A stretch of DNA of 64,000 bases from Bdellovibrio sp. CG22_combo_CG10-13_8_21_14_all_39_27 (GCA_002786715.1 PCTW01000082.1:1-64000), one strand, 5' to 3'. Shown: positions 53,218-62,657, counted from the first letter of the stretch. Notes: a model not told the origin generated them from the sequence alone. Program-made: numbers and translations.

Positions 53218-53850
53218 ATGACATTAGTTAATTTTAAAGAAGAATTAGATAATAAAATTAAAATCATCGAGCAAGATTCAGATGCTGAAGTGATGGTCCT
53301 CTTTAATCAATGGAGTGATCGATACCCTGGCGCCCATTTAAGATTGGGACTCTTTTTCTCTTTGTTATTACCGACAATATACTATTTTTCTCCTTGGGAA
53401 CTACCGGATCTCATTTATCTTATCGTCCTTCAGCTTATTGGTTTTTTTCTTGGACATTATCTCGCCTATCTTCCCCGTTTAAAAAAAATATTAGCGACAA
53501 GCAAAGAGTTAAAAGAAGAAGTGCAACAGGCGGCCATTGAGTGTTATCACAACATTGGCATCACCAATCATCCGAAACGCCTCGGAATGATGGTTTATCT
53601 CTCTCTCGGAGAAAGACGAATGAATATCATCTGGGATAAAGGCCTAAAAGAGGTTGCCAATTCTGAACTTGAAGCTTGGGCCAAATCGACACGGAAAGAA
53701 ATGAAGAAATTGGGTTGGGAACAAGGTCTGCTACAGGGTTTAGAAGAACTAAAATCGCTATTAGCTGTTAAAGCACCTCAAACCAGCGATGGCAGTGAAA
53801 ATCATCTTGGTAATATCGTCACTAAAGAGCAGGAAGCCCCGAAAGCTTAA
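53218..53850 (+). CDS. Second TPM-domain membrane protein
   Basis: A 210-aa membrane protein: a short N-terminal part with the usual S-D-A-E-V-M-V-L beginning, two transmembrane helices (about 42-60 and 66-86), then the rest of a TPM-like domain (M-M-V-Y-L-S-L-G-E-R-R-M-N-I-I-W-D-K-G-L). Begins right after the previous stop codon. Third gene of the LemA operon. Its 3' end overlaps the convergent gene by 29 bp. Confidence 0.82.
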   Translation: MTLVNFKEELDNKIKIIEQDSDAEVMVLFNQWSDRYPGAHLRLGLFFSLLLPTIYYFSPWELPDLIYLIVLQLIGFFLGHYLAYLPRLKKILATSKELKEEVQQAAIECYHNIGITNHPKRLGMMVYLSLGERRMNIIWDKGLKEVANSELEAWAKSTRKEMKKLGWEQGLLQGLEELKSLLAVKAPQTSDGSENHLGNIVTKEQEAPKA

Positions 53851-54589
53851 TCTTATTCACAATATCATTACTGACTAATTGAACAGCACCTGACACTGCC
53901 TGCGCGAAGAGAGTCGTCACTAGTTTTGGTGAAACGTATCCAGGTATTTGGTTCATTGAATAATAGTGTTCGTATTCAAGACCTTCAATTTTTGAAGGTC
54001 GAGATTCAATCTTTATAAAAACCTGAGAATCACAATTGCGACAGGTAAAGGAAAAGCGTCTATATTCACTCTCCCTTTCAAAGTATTGATCGAAAAAAAG
54101 ATTAAAGTCTTCAAAAGGATATCTGTAGTGAAGTTTCAGTGACTTTTCTTGTTTCCTTAGACTAACCTCTAGCCCCATTGGTTCAACGGTGAGTTCATAA
54201 CGAGTAACGTTCTTACTGCTAGGGAGTTTTAAAAGTTTAGCCTCCTCAAATGTCCACGGCCTTAGATTTGCGCCTTCGCGAATGACTGTCGTCGTAAAAA
54301 TGACAGAACCTTTATATTGAAGCTGAACTTGGGCAGTACGAGTTTCACCTCTAACAATCTCTTCGAAGCACCATTCAAGATCAAAGTGACCATTCATACG
54401 TTGAAGCTGTAGCTTTAAGCAACGATCCCCTGCCGGAGTGGCCACCGATTGGAAAAAAAGCTGGCGAAAATAGGCCGAGCTATTAATTAAATTTTGCTGA
54501 AGAAAATACTGATCATTAGGAACCCACGAAGGAAATTCGTTAGCGATAGCAGAAAAGCAAAAGAAGAATGAAAGAGCTAATAGCTTCAC
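53822..54589 (-). CDS. Exported protein of unknown function, 255 aa (third of three)
   Basis: A signal peptide (1-16, A-I-A-N) precedes a beta-rich protein with cysteines in R-C-L-K, W-C-F-E and a C-R-N-C pair. Its ATG overlaps the stop of the preceding gene by 4 bp, so it is cotranscribed with the two genes upstream. Unknown family. Part of its C-terminal code lies opposite the TPM gene. Confidence 0.72.
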   Translation of the reverse strand: MKLLALSFFFCFSAIANEFPSWVPNDQYFLQQNLINSSAYFRQLFFQSVATPAGDRCLKLQLQRMNGHFDLEWCFEEIVRGETRTAQVQLQYKGSVIFTTTVIREGANLRPWTFEEAKLLKLPSSKNVTRYELTVEPMGLEVSLRKQEKSLKLHYRYPFEDFNLFFDQYFERESEYRRFSFTCRNCDSQVFIKIESRPSKIEGLEYEHYYSMNQIPGYVSPKLVTTLFAQAVSGAVQLVSNDIVNKIKLSGLPAL

Positions 54590-55599
54590 GGTGTGCCCGC
54601 TGGTCTGTTGTCTTGAAGTTGACCTTTTTCTGCAGCTAGAATTAATTCCTGGATATAATTACGGACTAAATTAGGCTCGGTATTATTAAGGAGTCTGGTA
54701 TAATTAAGTCTTAACTCTTCTAATAATCGCTGATTCTGAGTTCCCGTATTAACGACCGCAGTCGGTGGAAATTCATTAATGAGTACACGAACAAAACTTC
54801 CGACTCGGGACAAGGTTCTCTCGCGAACATTATAACCAAAGTTAGTGAGGAATGTTCCTTCAGAAACTTGAGTATTGGATGAATCGAAATAAGTCACATA
54901 ATTTTGTGGCTTTGCAAAAGCGTTGGCAATATTTGTATACGGAGTAAATCCCATCGTCGTGGTCCACTCTGATTGACCGATTTGAATCTTTAGACTGTAA
55001 GGAAAGTATTTATAGGTGACACGAGAAACTTCATCTGAATAAGTATAGGTCACTTGATAGGCCAATTGACCACCAATGCGGTATTCGTGAAACTCTCCTG
55101 ATGGTGTCCTCTCTTGTGACAAGGAAAAGAGCTCCGTTTGATCGCCATAAATCATACGATAAAAACGCTTTTTCTCACCAGCTTTTAAATTGAGAGCGAT
55201 CTCGCCTTTTCTCATTTGATTAAAAGTGAGAGGTTTTTCATCACCACCAACGACTTGCAAATGCTCTTGGAGGACTAATTTTTCACCACAACCAAAATAG
55301 CGCATTGATTGGAAGCGCTCCTCACCATTAATCTTTGAAGTTAATTCCAAGCGTGCCAAGTTTGAACCAGGAGCAAAGGGCCGGTTTTGACAAGTAATCA
55401 CTTCGTGGGAGCGATAGGATAAGGAACGATCGCCATAAAGAGCATAGTAGTTTTTCTCTAGCTCAAGAAGCTTCACTCGAAAGGAAGCTCTAAACTCTTC
55501 CACCATTTCATTGGCCGTAAGAATTGATGATGGCAATACAACAGTGGCTTGTAGGTTCAGAGTAAAAATAAAAAAGAGAAGAGCAATAAGCTTTTTCAT
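54586..55599 (-). CDS. Exported protein of unknown function, 337 aa (second of three)
   Basis: A signal peptide (1-18, L-Q-A-T) and a beta-rich body with Tyr/Phe-heavy alternating strands; two cysteines (T-C-Q-N-R, G-C-G-E-K). One-base overlap with the upstream gene, 4 bp with the downstream one. It shares with its downstream neighbour a body of beta strands with a Y-x-Y/F-x-pattern, and the two may be distant paralogues. Family not recognised. Confidence 0.72.
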   Translation of the reverse strand: MKKLIALLFFIFTLNLQATVVLPSSILTANEMVEEFRASFRVKLLELEKNYYALYGDRSLSYRSHEVITCQNRPFAPGSNLARLELTSKINGEERFQSMRYFGCGEKLVLQEHLQVVGGDEKPLTFNQMRKGEIALNLKAGEKKRFYRMIYGDQTELFSLSQERTPSGEFHEYRIGGQLAYQVTYTYSDEVSRVTYKYFPYSLKIQIGQSEWTTTMGFTPYTNIANAFAKPQNYVTYFDSSNTQVSEGTFLTNFGYNVRERTLSRVGSFVRVLINEFPPTAVVNTGTQNQRLLEELRLNYTRLLNNTEPNLVRNYIQELILAAEKGQLQDNRPAGTP

Positions 55600-57026
55600 T
55601 ATTCAGTAATAAAACGATTCGTTTCTGGGTTATAAAAAAGTTCTTTCTTTACAGATTCGCGCCCATTGAATTTCTTAAGCGTAATTCGCAATTTAACCAC
55701 ATCCTTCTCAAGAGTCTTTGGATCAAGCGGATTAAACTTCAAACCTGAGAGCATCAAGTTTTCAACTGTTCTGATGGCCTTTTGTTTTAGACCACCGCCG
55801 CCGAACTTAACTTCTTTAACTTCGATTTCAATACTCTTCTTAATGTTATTCTCGCGTGCGAGTTTGCGATCGAGGGTGAAACCTAAGACTCTCTCTCCAG
55901 AAGGAGTTGAGAATGAATAAGGCTTAATTGTTTTCATAACAGTTTCAAGATCAACTGATGATTCAGGCAGTTTTTCTACTTCTTCATTAGTAAATTCGCG
56001 AAAAAGGTCGTACTGACGCAATTTTTTCAAGCTTGCAACATAACTTTCAAAACTCATAGACTCCGCACGAGTGATGACCATAATTTTTGACTGGAGTTTT
56101 TCACGACGACGTCCAAAACTTAAGAGTCCTAAGCTTCTTCCTGTTGTTGTCTGGCTGGCAAGTGAGCTCACGAGAATATTACTTAAACCCTTAACCATAT
56201 AAAGTTGGGGATTTGTGAAATTGAGAATTGAAACGCGATCTTCTCTTCCCTCGACAGGAGGTAAAATAACTCCATAGCGAAATGAAAAATCGGAGAGCAG
56301 AACGAGATCAGGATCACTGGCAGAAATGGAAAGATTGCCCGCGAGAGTTAAACCTGCTTTCTCTTCTTTCACAATCCCGGCCGTAGGTGAGACATAAACA
56401 TTAGTAGAATGGTTATAATCAATTGAAGCGAGGTTTGGTAAAAGTTGAGTGACTGTCGTTACGCGATTGATTTGAGTGCGAACAAGTTTAGAACCAAGGA
56501 CAGAACTTAAAAGTTTATTTCCTACCTTAAGAGCGAGATCCACAGTCCCTAATGTTCCCATGTTTAGATTCCAATCAGAATCTTCTTCATTACTTCCCAC
56601 TCCTGATATTTGGGCCTGCATTTCGGCAAGTCCTTCATCACTTAGCGAAAAAATCTCTGTCGTCACTTGAACTAAGGCACTAGCATCAAAATCTTCAAGC
56701 ACATCGAGAACTGGAATCATGGCGATAAATTTATCGCGAAGGTTTTCATCATTAATCCAAAAGCTCATTTTCTTAAGAGATTCTAAAGCGATGTAACCGT
56801 CTGTAGGAGAAAGGACTGTTCCCGGAAAGAGAACAGCATTAATTTTTGCAATCAATTGGCGAGCAACTACATTCTTTGTGATGTATTCACAGCGCTCGAG
56901 CTCTTCATTACAGTTGACTGTTCCTGCCGGTTTTTCAAGAACCACGGGACCAGGAGTTTCTTGGGCATAGCTGACCATGGCCACTGAAGAAAGAAGAAGA
57001 AGAGCTGAAATGATAAGTGTACGCAT
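55599..57026 (-). CDS. Exported protein of unknown function, 475 aa (first of three)
   Basis: A signal peptide (1-21, S-Y-A-Q), a two-cysteine loop (V-N-C-N-E-E-L-E-R-C) directly after it, then an alternating helix/strand protein with a Gly/Ser-rich linker near 140. The C-terminal half has L-D-L-E-T-V-M-K and repeated beta strands. AAGGA precedes the ATG. Start of a three-gene operon of exported proteins that look dedicated to one process. No domain recognised. Confidence 0.73.
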   Translation of the reverse strand: MRTLIISALLLLSSVAMVSYAQETPGPVVLEKPAGTVNCNEELERCEYITKNVVARQLIAKINAVLFPGTVLSPTDGYIALESLKKMSFWINDENLRDKFIAMIPVLDVLEDFDASALVQVTTEIFSLSDEGLAEMQAQISGVGSNEEDSDWNLNMGTLGTVDLALKVGNKLLSSVLGSKLVRTQINRVTTVTQLLPNLASIDYNHSTNVYVSPTAGIVKEEKAGLTLAGNLSISASDPDLVLLSDFSFRYGVILPPVEGREDRVSILNFTNPQLYMVKGLSNILVSSLASQTTTGRSLGLLSFGRRREKLQSKIMVITRAESMSFESYVASLKKLRQYDLFREFTNEEVEKLPESSVDLETVMKTIKPYSFSTPSGERVLGFTLDRKLARENNIKKSIEIEVKEVKFGGGGLKQKAIRTVENLMLSGLKFNPLDPKTLEKDVVKLRITLKKFNGRESVKKELFYNPETNRFITE

Positions 57027-57125
57027 TGGAACGTCCTTAGTCGGATTATTGGATAATTTTGAACAGGTTTTAAGTTAAAAAATGTGGTGCGGCAAGAGCC
57101 GACTTTTGCCTAAGTAAAAGATACC

Positions 57126-57154
57126 TTGATCCTGCGACAATAGGCCTCTAAACT
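57126..57154 (+). promoter_or_regulatory. Candidate promoter of the nucleotidyltransferase-Mpo1-like gene
   Basis: TTGATC (57126-57131), 17 nt, TAAACT (57149-57154), giving a start about 20 nt before the ATG at 57181. Both boxes are four of six to consensus. Confidence 0.45.
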
Positions 57155-57180
57155 ATGGTAAAACCGAGAATAGAGAAAAA

Positions 57181-58167
57181 ATGGCTTATTGCAGCATAGT
57201 CGTTCCATTAATCAGTGAGTGCCAACGTTTTGAACGTTGGTCACAAGAACTCAAGCCGCTGCTATGCGTCGACGGCAAGCCGATGATTATCCATGCTCGC
57301 GATTCCTTTGCCTCAGTTGGCGATTTTCAATGGGTTTTTATTTTAAGGCCCGATCTGGTCAACGAGCTTCGCCCGCCACTGATGGAATGGTTTCCAGACG
57401 CGCAAATTATTGTTCAACAAGAACAGACACTGGCCCATACTTTAAGTGAATTATTATTGGGCCCTTTATCTGAAGATGAAGTTTATATCTGTGATGCTGA
57501 CTGTTCTTTCAAGGCTTCAGCTTTTTTTAATCGCCATGATAATAAGGGTGATGCCTTATTATTGGGAACTCGTTCACAACTTAAGGCCCGTCTCGGAACT
57601 AATCTCGAGAGCAAAAAAGTAGCTGCGCTTACTTCACATCCAGAAGAAGGACGACATACAAGTTGTGGCCTTTTTAAAATTTTAAATACAGAACGATTCT
57701 TACAATTTTTAGCCTCAGCAAGAGACGAAGACAATGCTGCGGAATTGATAAAAGCTTGGTTCCATTGGGGAGCTAAAATCAATTGGCATGAAGCGGAAGC
57801 CCTCTTTAGTTTTATTTCTCGCAATGACATTCTTCAATACAAAGGTCGTTACGGTTCTGGTTTTCATACGCTTTCAGAGTTTTATCCCTATTATCTTTCG
57901 GAGCATTTGCAACCTGGTACCAAAATTTTGCATTTTATTGGAACAAGTATTGGTATTATCTGTTTTATTTCGGCACTTCTTTTTTGGAATCCAACATTTT
58001 TATTGGCGGGTTTAGTAAGTGGTTATGCTTTCGCTTGGATTAGTCATATGTTGATTGAACACAATCGACCGGCAACGTTTAAGTATCCGCTCTACTCTTT
58101 TGCTTGTGACTTTATTATGTTTTGGGAATTGTTAACGGGTAAGCGCTTATTTTCTTCGGCTAAGTAA
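57181..58167 (+). CDS. Fusion of a GT-A/nucleotidyltransferase-like domain and an Mpo1-like (DUF962) membrane domain
   Basis: A 328-aa protein. Residues 1-225 resemble an NTP-transferase-like fold (I-V-V-P-L-I-S-E, K-P-L-L-C-V-D-G-K-P-M-I-I-H-A-R, then I-C-D-A-D-C with a metal-type D-x-D). Residues 230-325 match DUF962/Mpo1: L-H-F-I-G-T-S-I-G-I, several hydrophobic helices and W-I-S-H-M-L-I-E-H-N-R-P-A; in yeast Mpo1 such histidines bind iron in the oxygenase step of 2-hydroxy fatty acid oxidation. Substrate unknown. The fusion looks unusual. Its end overlaps the convergent folA by 21 bp. Confidence 0.75.
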   Translation: MAYCSIVVPLISECQRFERWSQELKPLLCVDGKPMIIHARDSFASVGDFQWVFILRPDLVNELRPPLMEWFPDAQIIVQQEQTLAHTLSELLLGPLSEDEVYICDADCSFKASAFFNRHDNKGDALLLGTRSQLKARLGTNLESKKVAALTSHPEEGRHTSCGLFKILNTERFLQFLASARDEDNAAELIKAWFHWGAKINWHEAEALFSFISRNDILQYKGRYGSGFHTLSEFYPYYLSEHLQPGTKILHFIGTSIGIICFISALLFWNPTFLLAGLVSGYAFAWISHMLIEHNRPATFKYPLYSFACDFIMFWELLTGKRLFSSAK

Positions 58168-58638
58168 ACTCAACGTCCAAGCAGGACTTTTCTCAGTTGC
58201 TTCATACTTTGCTTCTTCCACTTCACTCCATTCATTATTATTGATCTCTGGAAAATAAGCATCGGCTTTGCCATCGTAATCAACACGAGAGAGATAAATC
58301 TTATCAGCAAGAGGAAGGGCCTGAGAGTAAATCTGTGCGCCCCCAATGATGAAAAGCTCTGTCTCCCCACGCTCTTTCGCGTAATCAATCGCCACTTGCA
58401 AATCATCAAAAATAAAAACACCTTGAGCTTTAAACGAAGGGTCGCGGGAAAGAATAATACTGGTTCGCCCAGGTAGTGGACGGCCAATGGATTCAAAAGT
58501 CTTGCGCCCCATGATCATGTGGTGACTCATGGTGCGCGACTTAAAAAGTTTAAAATCTTCGGGAATATGCCAGAGCATTTGGTTCTCGCCACCCAGTTGG
58601 TAGCTCTTACCTACCGCTGCAATAAGCGAAATGATCAA
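58147..58638 (-). CDS. folA: Dihydrofolate reductase
   Basis: A 163-aa DHFR. Start of fold [19 protein letters not shown] with the catalytic acid (Glu27), [11 protein letters not shown] and the R-T-S-I-I-L-S-R-D strand. It reduces dihydrofolate formed by ThyA. I take TTG at 58638 as the start: it overlaps the thyA stop as TTGA, has GGTGG four bases upstream, and a longer frame adds 11 residues not seen in DHFRs. Confidence 0.9.
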   Translation of the reverse strand: MIISLIAAVGKSYQLGGENQMLWHIPEDFKLFKSRTMSHHMIMGRKTFESIGRPLPGRTSIILSRDPSFKAQGVFIFDDLQVAIDYAKERGETELFIIGGAQIYSQALPLADKIYLSRVDYDGKADAYFPEINNNEWSEVEEAKYEATEKSPAWTLSLLSRRK

Positions 58639-59429
58639 ATCGCCACCGCAGCTTTGATATGCGGATGACATTCATAACCTTCCAATTTGAAATCATCAAA
58701 AGAGAAATCAAAAAGGGACTTGATATCTGGATTCAATGTCATCTGAGGAAGCTTATAAGGAGTACGCTTCAATTGCTCAATCGCTTGGTCGATATGATTT
58801 GAATAAAGATGAGCATCGCCCATAGTGTGAACAAATTCACCAGGCTTCAATCCTGTCACTTGAGCAATCATCATCGTAAGTAAAGCATAAGAAGCAATAT
58901 TAAAAGGAACACCTAAAAAGATGTCCGCAGAACGTTGATACAACTGGCACGAAAGTTTTCCGTCATTGACGTAAAATTGCATGAGAGTGTGACATGGTGG
59001 CAAGGCCATTTTTGGAAGGTCAGAAGGATTCCACGCCGAAACAATCAAGCGACGAGAAAAAGGATTCGCTTTGATTTCTTGGACAAGATTTGAGATTTGA
59101 TCGATACAAAAACCTTCTCGCGATTCCCAACAACGCCATTGCTTTCCGTAAATAGGGCCTAAATTTCCTTTTTCATCGGCCCATTCATCCCAAATCGTCA
59201 CTTTGTTTTCATTCAGATAACGAGTATTGGTTTCGCCTTTCAAGAACCACAAGAGTTCATGAATAATTGAGCGAACATGTAATTTCTTAGTAGTTACAAG
59301 AGGAAAGCCTTCCTCAAGATTATAACGAGCTTGATAACCAAAGACTGATTTGGTTCCAGTTCCTGTGCGATCAGCGCGATCAGCACCGTTGTCTAAGACG
59401 TGACGCAATAAATCATGGTATTGTTTCAT
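58635..59429 (-). CDS. thyA: Thymidylate synthase
   Basis: A 264-aa ThyA, the same length as the E. coli enzyme. The catalytic cysteine is Cys146 in L-P-P-C-H-T, and other family blocks are present: [11 protein letters not shown] near the N-terminus, [10 protein letters not shown] and [17 protein letters not shown]. It makes dTMP from dUMP. CGGGAG precedes the ATG. Forms a thyA-folA operon. Confidence 0.97.
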   Translation of the reverse strand: MKQYHDLLRHVLDNGADRADRTGTGTKSVFGYQARYNLEEGFPLVTTKKLHVRSIIHELLWFLKGETNTRYLNENKVTIWDEWADEKGNLGPIYGKQWRCWESREGFCIDQISNLVQEIKANPFSRRLIVSAWNPSDLPKMALPPCHTLMQFYVNDGKLSCQLYQRSADIFLGVPFNIASYALLTMMIAQVTGLKPGEFVHTMGDAHLYSNHIDQAIEQLKRTPYKLPQMTLNPDIKSLFDFSFDDFKLEGYECHPHIKAAVAI

Positions 59430-59550
59430 GAAAGAATTCTCCCGATAAATTTCAGTAGCTTGTGTGTGTGTTTCTACTACAATAATTGTAACGGGAAATT
59501 GGCATGAACGTCACGGATAAGTTCTGTCAAAATTTTACAGGAAGAAGCAT

Positions 59551-60741
59551 ATGCAAAGAGTCATTACAGGGTTAGAGCAGTTTTCCACAGAAAAAAATAT
59601 TCAGTCGCGCATCAAGGGCCGCACGGGGCTGCTTTGTCATGCAGCTTCACTGACGCCCGATTTTGAACATGCTGCCATTCATTTTAAAAAAATTCTTGGA
59701 AAGAACTTGGTTTCACTCTTTGGCCCTCAACATGGGTTCGTGACCGATGTCCAAGATAATATGATTGAAACCAAACATTTTATTCATCCCTATTTTAAAA
59801 TCCCTGTTTACTCGCTCTATTCTGAAACCAGAATTCCCACGGATGAAATGTTAGAAGGACTCGATACTCTTGTGATCGATCTCCAAGATGTAGGCACAAG
59901 AGTTTATACTTATATTACAACTCTGGGTTTAATCATTGATTCCCTCCATAAAAAAAATATTAAGCTGGTGATTCTCGATCGGCCCAATCCCGTCAGCGGT
60001 AATTTTGTTGAAGGCAATGTGCTTGAACCGGAATGGAAATCATTCGTGGGCCATCTTGAAATGCCCATGAGACACGCACTCACAATGGGAGAAGTGGCGA
60101 AACTTAAAATGCTGCAAGAGCATCGCGATGTTGAAATCGATATTGTGACCATGAAGAATTGGAAGCGCGACATGTATTTTCAAGATACGGGTCTTCCATG
60201 GGTCAACCCCTCACCTAACCTTCCGACCATGGAAGGATCAATCGCCTACTGCGGAACGGTTCTTTTTGAAGGCTGCTCAGTAAGTGAAGGACGCGGAACC
60301 ACACGCTCACTAGAAATCTTGGGTGCTGCAGGTATTGAACCTTTTGCCTTTGCGGACAAAGTAAAAGAGAAAATGCAAAAATTTGGAATTGAAGGAGCAG
60401 TTTGCCGACCTCAAGCTTTTGTTCCTACATTTCATAAATATGCTGGCAAAACTTGCGGAGGTGTTCAAATTCAAATTACTGATCCCACTCGTTTTGAAGC
60501 ATGGAAACTTGGACAGATTTTATTGCGAACCTTCAAAACAGAATTAGGAAATGATTTTCAATGGAGCGAGAAACCTTACGAATATCAATTTGACCGCTTG
60601 GCGATCGACTTCATTAATGGCTCAGAGACATTGCGCCATTGGGTTGATAATGATGGGACACCCGAAGCTCTCAACCAACTCGCCCAACGGGGCATGCCAA
60701 AATATCTCGAGCAGAAAAAGAGCTGTGAACTCTATTCATAA
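59551..60741 (+). CDS. namZ: NamZ-like exo-beta-N-acetylmuramidase (DUF1343)
   Basis: A 396-aa DUF1343 protein. Family blocks: G-R-T-G-L-L-C-H-A-A-S, L-F-G-P-Q-H-G-F, D-L-Q-D-V-G-T-R-V-Y-T-Y, L-D-R-P-N-P-V-S-G, W-V-N-P-S-P-N-L-P and the E-G-R-G-T-T-R loop. Known members release MurNAc from the non-reducing end of muropeptide-derived sugars. No signal peptide, so it probably acts in the cytosol on imported prey or recycled murein. AGGAAG precedes the ATG. It precedes a polysaccharide deacetylase gene, another glycan enzyme. Confidence 0.92.
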   Translation: MQRVITGLEQFSTEKNIQSRIKGRTGLLCHAASLTPDFEHAAIHFKKILGKNLVSLFGPQHGFVTDVQDNMIETKHFIHPYFKIPVYSLYSETRIPTDEMLEGLDTLVIDLQDVGTRVYTYITTLGLIIDSLHKKNIKLVILDRPNPVSGNFVEGNVLEPEWKSFVGHLEMPMRHALTMGEVAKLKMLQEHRDVEIDIVTMKNWKRDMYFQDTGLPWVNPSPNLPTMEGSIAYCGTVLFEGCSVSEGRGTTRSLEILGAAGIEPFAFADKVKEKMQKFGIEGAVCRPQAFVPTFHKYAGKTCGGVQIQITDPTRFEAWKLGQILLRTFKTELGNDFQWSEKPYEYQFDRLAIDFINGSETLRHWVDNDGTPEALNQLAQRGMPKYLEQKKSCELYS

Positions 60742-60833
60742 ATAATTCAACTCCTTTTTACAAGGGGGATGGACACAAATCGAAATTGGGTCCATAAATC
60801 GTCCCTATTCAATTAATGAACTCGGGGGAGTTA

Positions 60834-61595
60834 ATGAAAACGAAACTTAGCGTGTTGGCGCTTACATCTCTTTTGATGAGCTCAGCATTTGCCCAAATTA
60901 TCAATAAAGAATTTGCCAATGGAAATATTGAACGAGTTCATCGCGGAAAGAATCAAATCATTCTAACATTTGATGATGGGCCAACTCCTGGGGTAACGGA
61001 AAAAGTATTAAGTGTACTCAAGGCCAATCAGGTCAAAGGCACTTTTTTTATTGTGGCACAAAACGCCAAAAGACATCCCGAAATCATGAACAAAATTAAG
61101 GCTGAAGGACATCTTATTGGGAATCATTCTATGAGCCATCCCAAATTAGGCAGCCTCGGATTTTTCTCTTGGAAAAAAGTCGTTAAAGAGGAAGTCCTCG
61201 ATGCCCATGAAATTATTTTTCCTTATATGCAACCGGGGCAACGCTTTTACTTTAGAGCTCCTCACGCAAGCTGGGATTCTAAAATTTCAAAATACTTAAA
61301 TAAAACTGACGTGGGCGCTAAATACATCGGACCCGTTCTTTGGGATATCGGTGGTGATATGGAAGTTGAAGGTGATCATTACTCTAAGACTGCTGATTGG
61401 GCCTGTTGGAGTAAGAAGCTCACTGTTGATGAGTGTCTTGAGGGCTATTTGAGAGAGACTGATGAAGTCAAAGGTGGAGTGATCTTGATGCACGATTTGG
61501 TTAGCAAATCTGCTGAAATGCTCGCCAAGCTGATTCCAGAACTCAAGCTCCGAGGGTACACTTTTGCGACTCTTGAAGACGCACAATTTGAATAA
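60834..61595 (+). CDS. Secreted polysaccharide deacetylase (NodB homology, CE4)
   Basis: A 253-aa protein with a signal peptide (1-20, A-F-A-Q). NodB motifs: T-F-D-D-G-P (motif 1, catalytic Asp and metal Asp), H-L-I-G-N-H-S-M-S-H-P (motif 2, two metal His), R-F-Y-F-R-A-P-H (motif 3), and L-M-H-D (motif 5). CE4 enzymes deacetylate peptidoglycan or chitin GlcNAc; in Bdellovibrio related enzymes modify the prey wall. The ATG at 60834 with GGGGGAG upstream gives the signal peptide. Its last 8 bp overlap the next gene. Confidence 0.9.
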   Translation: MKTKLSVLALTSLLMSSAFAQIINKEFANGNIERVHRGKNQIILTFDDGPTPGVTEKVLSVLKANQVKGTFFIVAQNAKRHPEIMNKIKAEGHLIGNHSMSHPKLGSLGFFSWKKVVKEEVLDAHEIIFPYMQPGQRFYFRAPHASWDSKISKYLNKTDVGAKYIGPVLWDIGGDMEVEGDHYSKTADWACWSKKLTVDECLEGYLRETDEVKGGVILMHDLVSKSAEMLAKLIPELKLRGYTFATLEDAQFE

Positions 61596-62043
61596 GATCC
61601 TTTTCATAGTATTGCTTTTCTCTGTTTCAACAGTTCACGCTGAGATGATGCCTCCCACTGTTGGTACTTGTGGATTCTACCTGCAACTGGAACAGGAAAA
61701 GCAATGTGGGCCTCAGGGATATTTAAAATCATACGGATTCAAATATTGCCGGAAATTTCTCTATGAAATGAATCATGAGTTCTCTGCTAAAGGTAAAGTT
61801 TTTGTTCAAAAAGCGGGCCAGTGTTTGCAAAGTGCGCTTTGGAATAAAAGTGATATAAACTGCTTAGAAATCAAAAATCAAGCGATAAGCTCTCATGGCC
61901 CCTGTTATTATCATTCTGGATTTTGTCAGCTCTCTTTCCACGATAAAATGGTGATTTTCTCCACTATTAAGAAAGAGCTATTCCAAAGCGATTTTCGCAA
62001 GCAGGCCTTAAAAATGCTCAAAATCTGTCAGCACCTTAAGTAA
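61588..62043 (+). CDS. Secreted cysteine-rich protein, 151 aa
   Basis: A TTG start at 61588, inside the last codons of the deacetylase gene (8-bp overlap), opens a normal signal peptide (to V-H-A-E, about residue 18). The frame extends eight codons upstream but without a better start. The mature part has about ten cysteines (T-C-G-F, Q-C-G-P, Y-C-R-K, Q-C-L-Q, N-C-L-E, G-P-C-Y, F-C-Q-L, I-C-Q-H), probably disulfide-bonded. No family. Likely cotranslated with the deacetylase and perhaps its partner. Confidence 0.7.
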   Translation: MNKILFIVLLFSVSTVHAEMMPPTVGTCGFYLQLEQEKQCGPQGYLKSYGFKYCRKFLYEMNHEFSAKGKVFVQKAGQCLQSALWNKSDINCLEIKNQAISSHGPCYYHSGFCQLSFHDKMVIFSTIKKELFQSDFRKQALKMLKICQHLK

Positions 62044-62081
62044 TTCTTGGCCAAACTCCCCTTTTCCCCTATCATTTATCT

Positions 62082-62657
62082 ATGAAAATTATATTAGTCG
62101 TTTTTCTTGCCGTTTTATCACTAAGCTCTTGTAGTTTTCTTTCGAAATTTAATTCAGTTGAAGGAAAGCTCCTTAATGAAGAAAATTACGCCACGATCAA
62201 CGACAAGGACTATGCCTCAGGCGAATCTCAGTCTTACGGTATTTCCGTTACCAATAAACAAAAAGCTGTTTCTAATGATCTCTTTAGTCTCGACTTTTCT
62301 CTCTATCCGGATGCCTCTTTTGAAATTTCAAGACTTCTTCCTAATGATCGAACACTTCAAACTTTAAAGGTAAGAAGAGTTTCAGGATTTGCTTCAGGAA
62401 AAGGAGTTCTCCACACACCAATTGGAGCCTTTGAAATTAGTGCAGGAGTTGGACTGTCCTATTTAGATGCCTTTAATGACACAATTGATACTTCAAAAGT
62501 TGAACCGACCTTTCGCTATGAAGGAACTTATACAGCATTTTTAATTCAAAATTTTTACGGTGCCGTCTCTTTTACTTTTCAAGAATCGCCTCATAGCACC
62601 TATAGCGAGTACTATGCCTTGGTTTACAAAATCGGCTATGTTTTTGGCAAGTTTTGA
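62082..62657 (+). CDS. Lipoprotein of unknown function, 191 aa
   Basis: Lipobox S-L-S-S-C (residues 13-17) after a short hydrophobic signal. The mature part is rich in beta strands with a Gly-rich centre and an aromatic C-terminal end (V-F-G-K-F), suggesting a small barrel-like or outer-membrane-associated protein. Its 3' end overlaps the convergent gene by 22 bp. No family recognised. Confidence 0.73.
   Translation: MKIILVVFLAVLSLSSCSFLSKFNSVEGKLLNEENYATINDKDYASGESQSYGISVTNKQKAVSNDLFSLDFSLYPDASFEISRLLPNDRTLQTLKVRRVSGFASGKGVLHTPIGAFEISAGVGLSYLDAFNDTIDTSKVEPTFRYEGTYTAFLIQNFYGAVSFTFQESPHSTYSEYYALVYKIGYVFGKF

Noticed and set aside
60764-60817. Small ORF after GGGGG at about 60765, read as a leader peptide
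   Set aside because: The G run abuts the ATG with no spacer, and the 15-codon frame has no recognisable attenuator logic.
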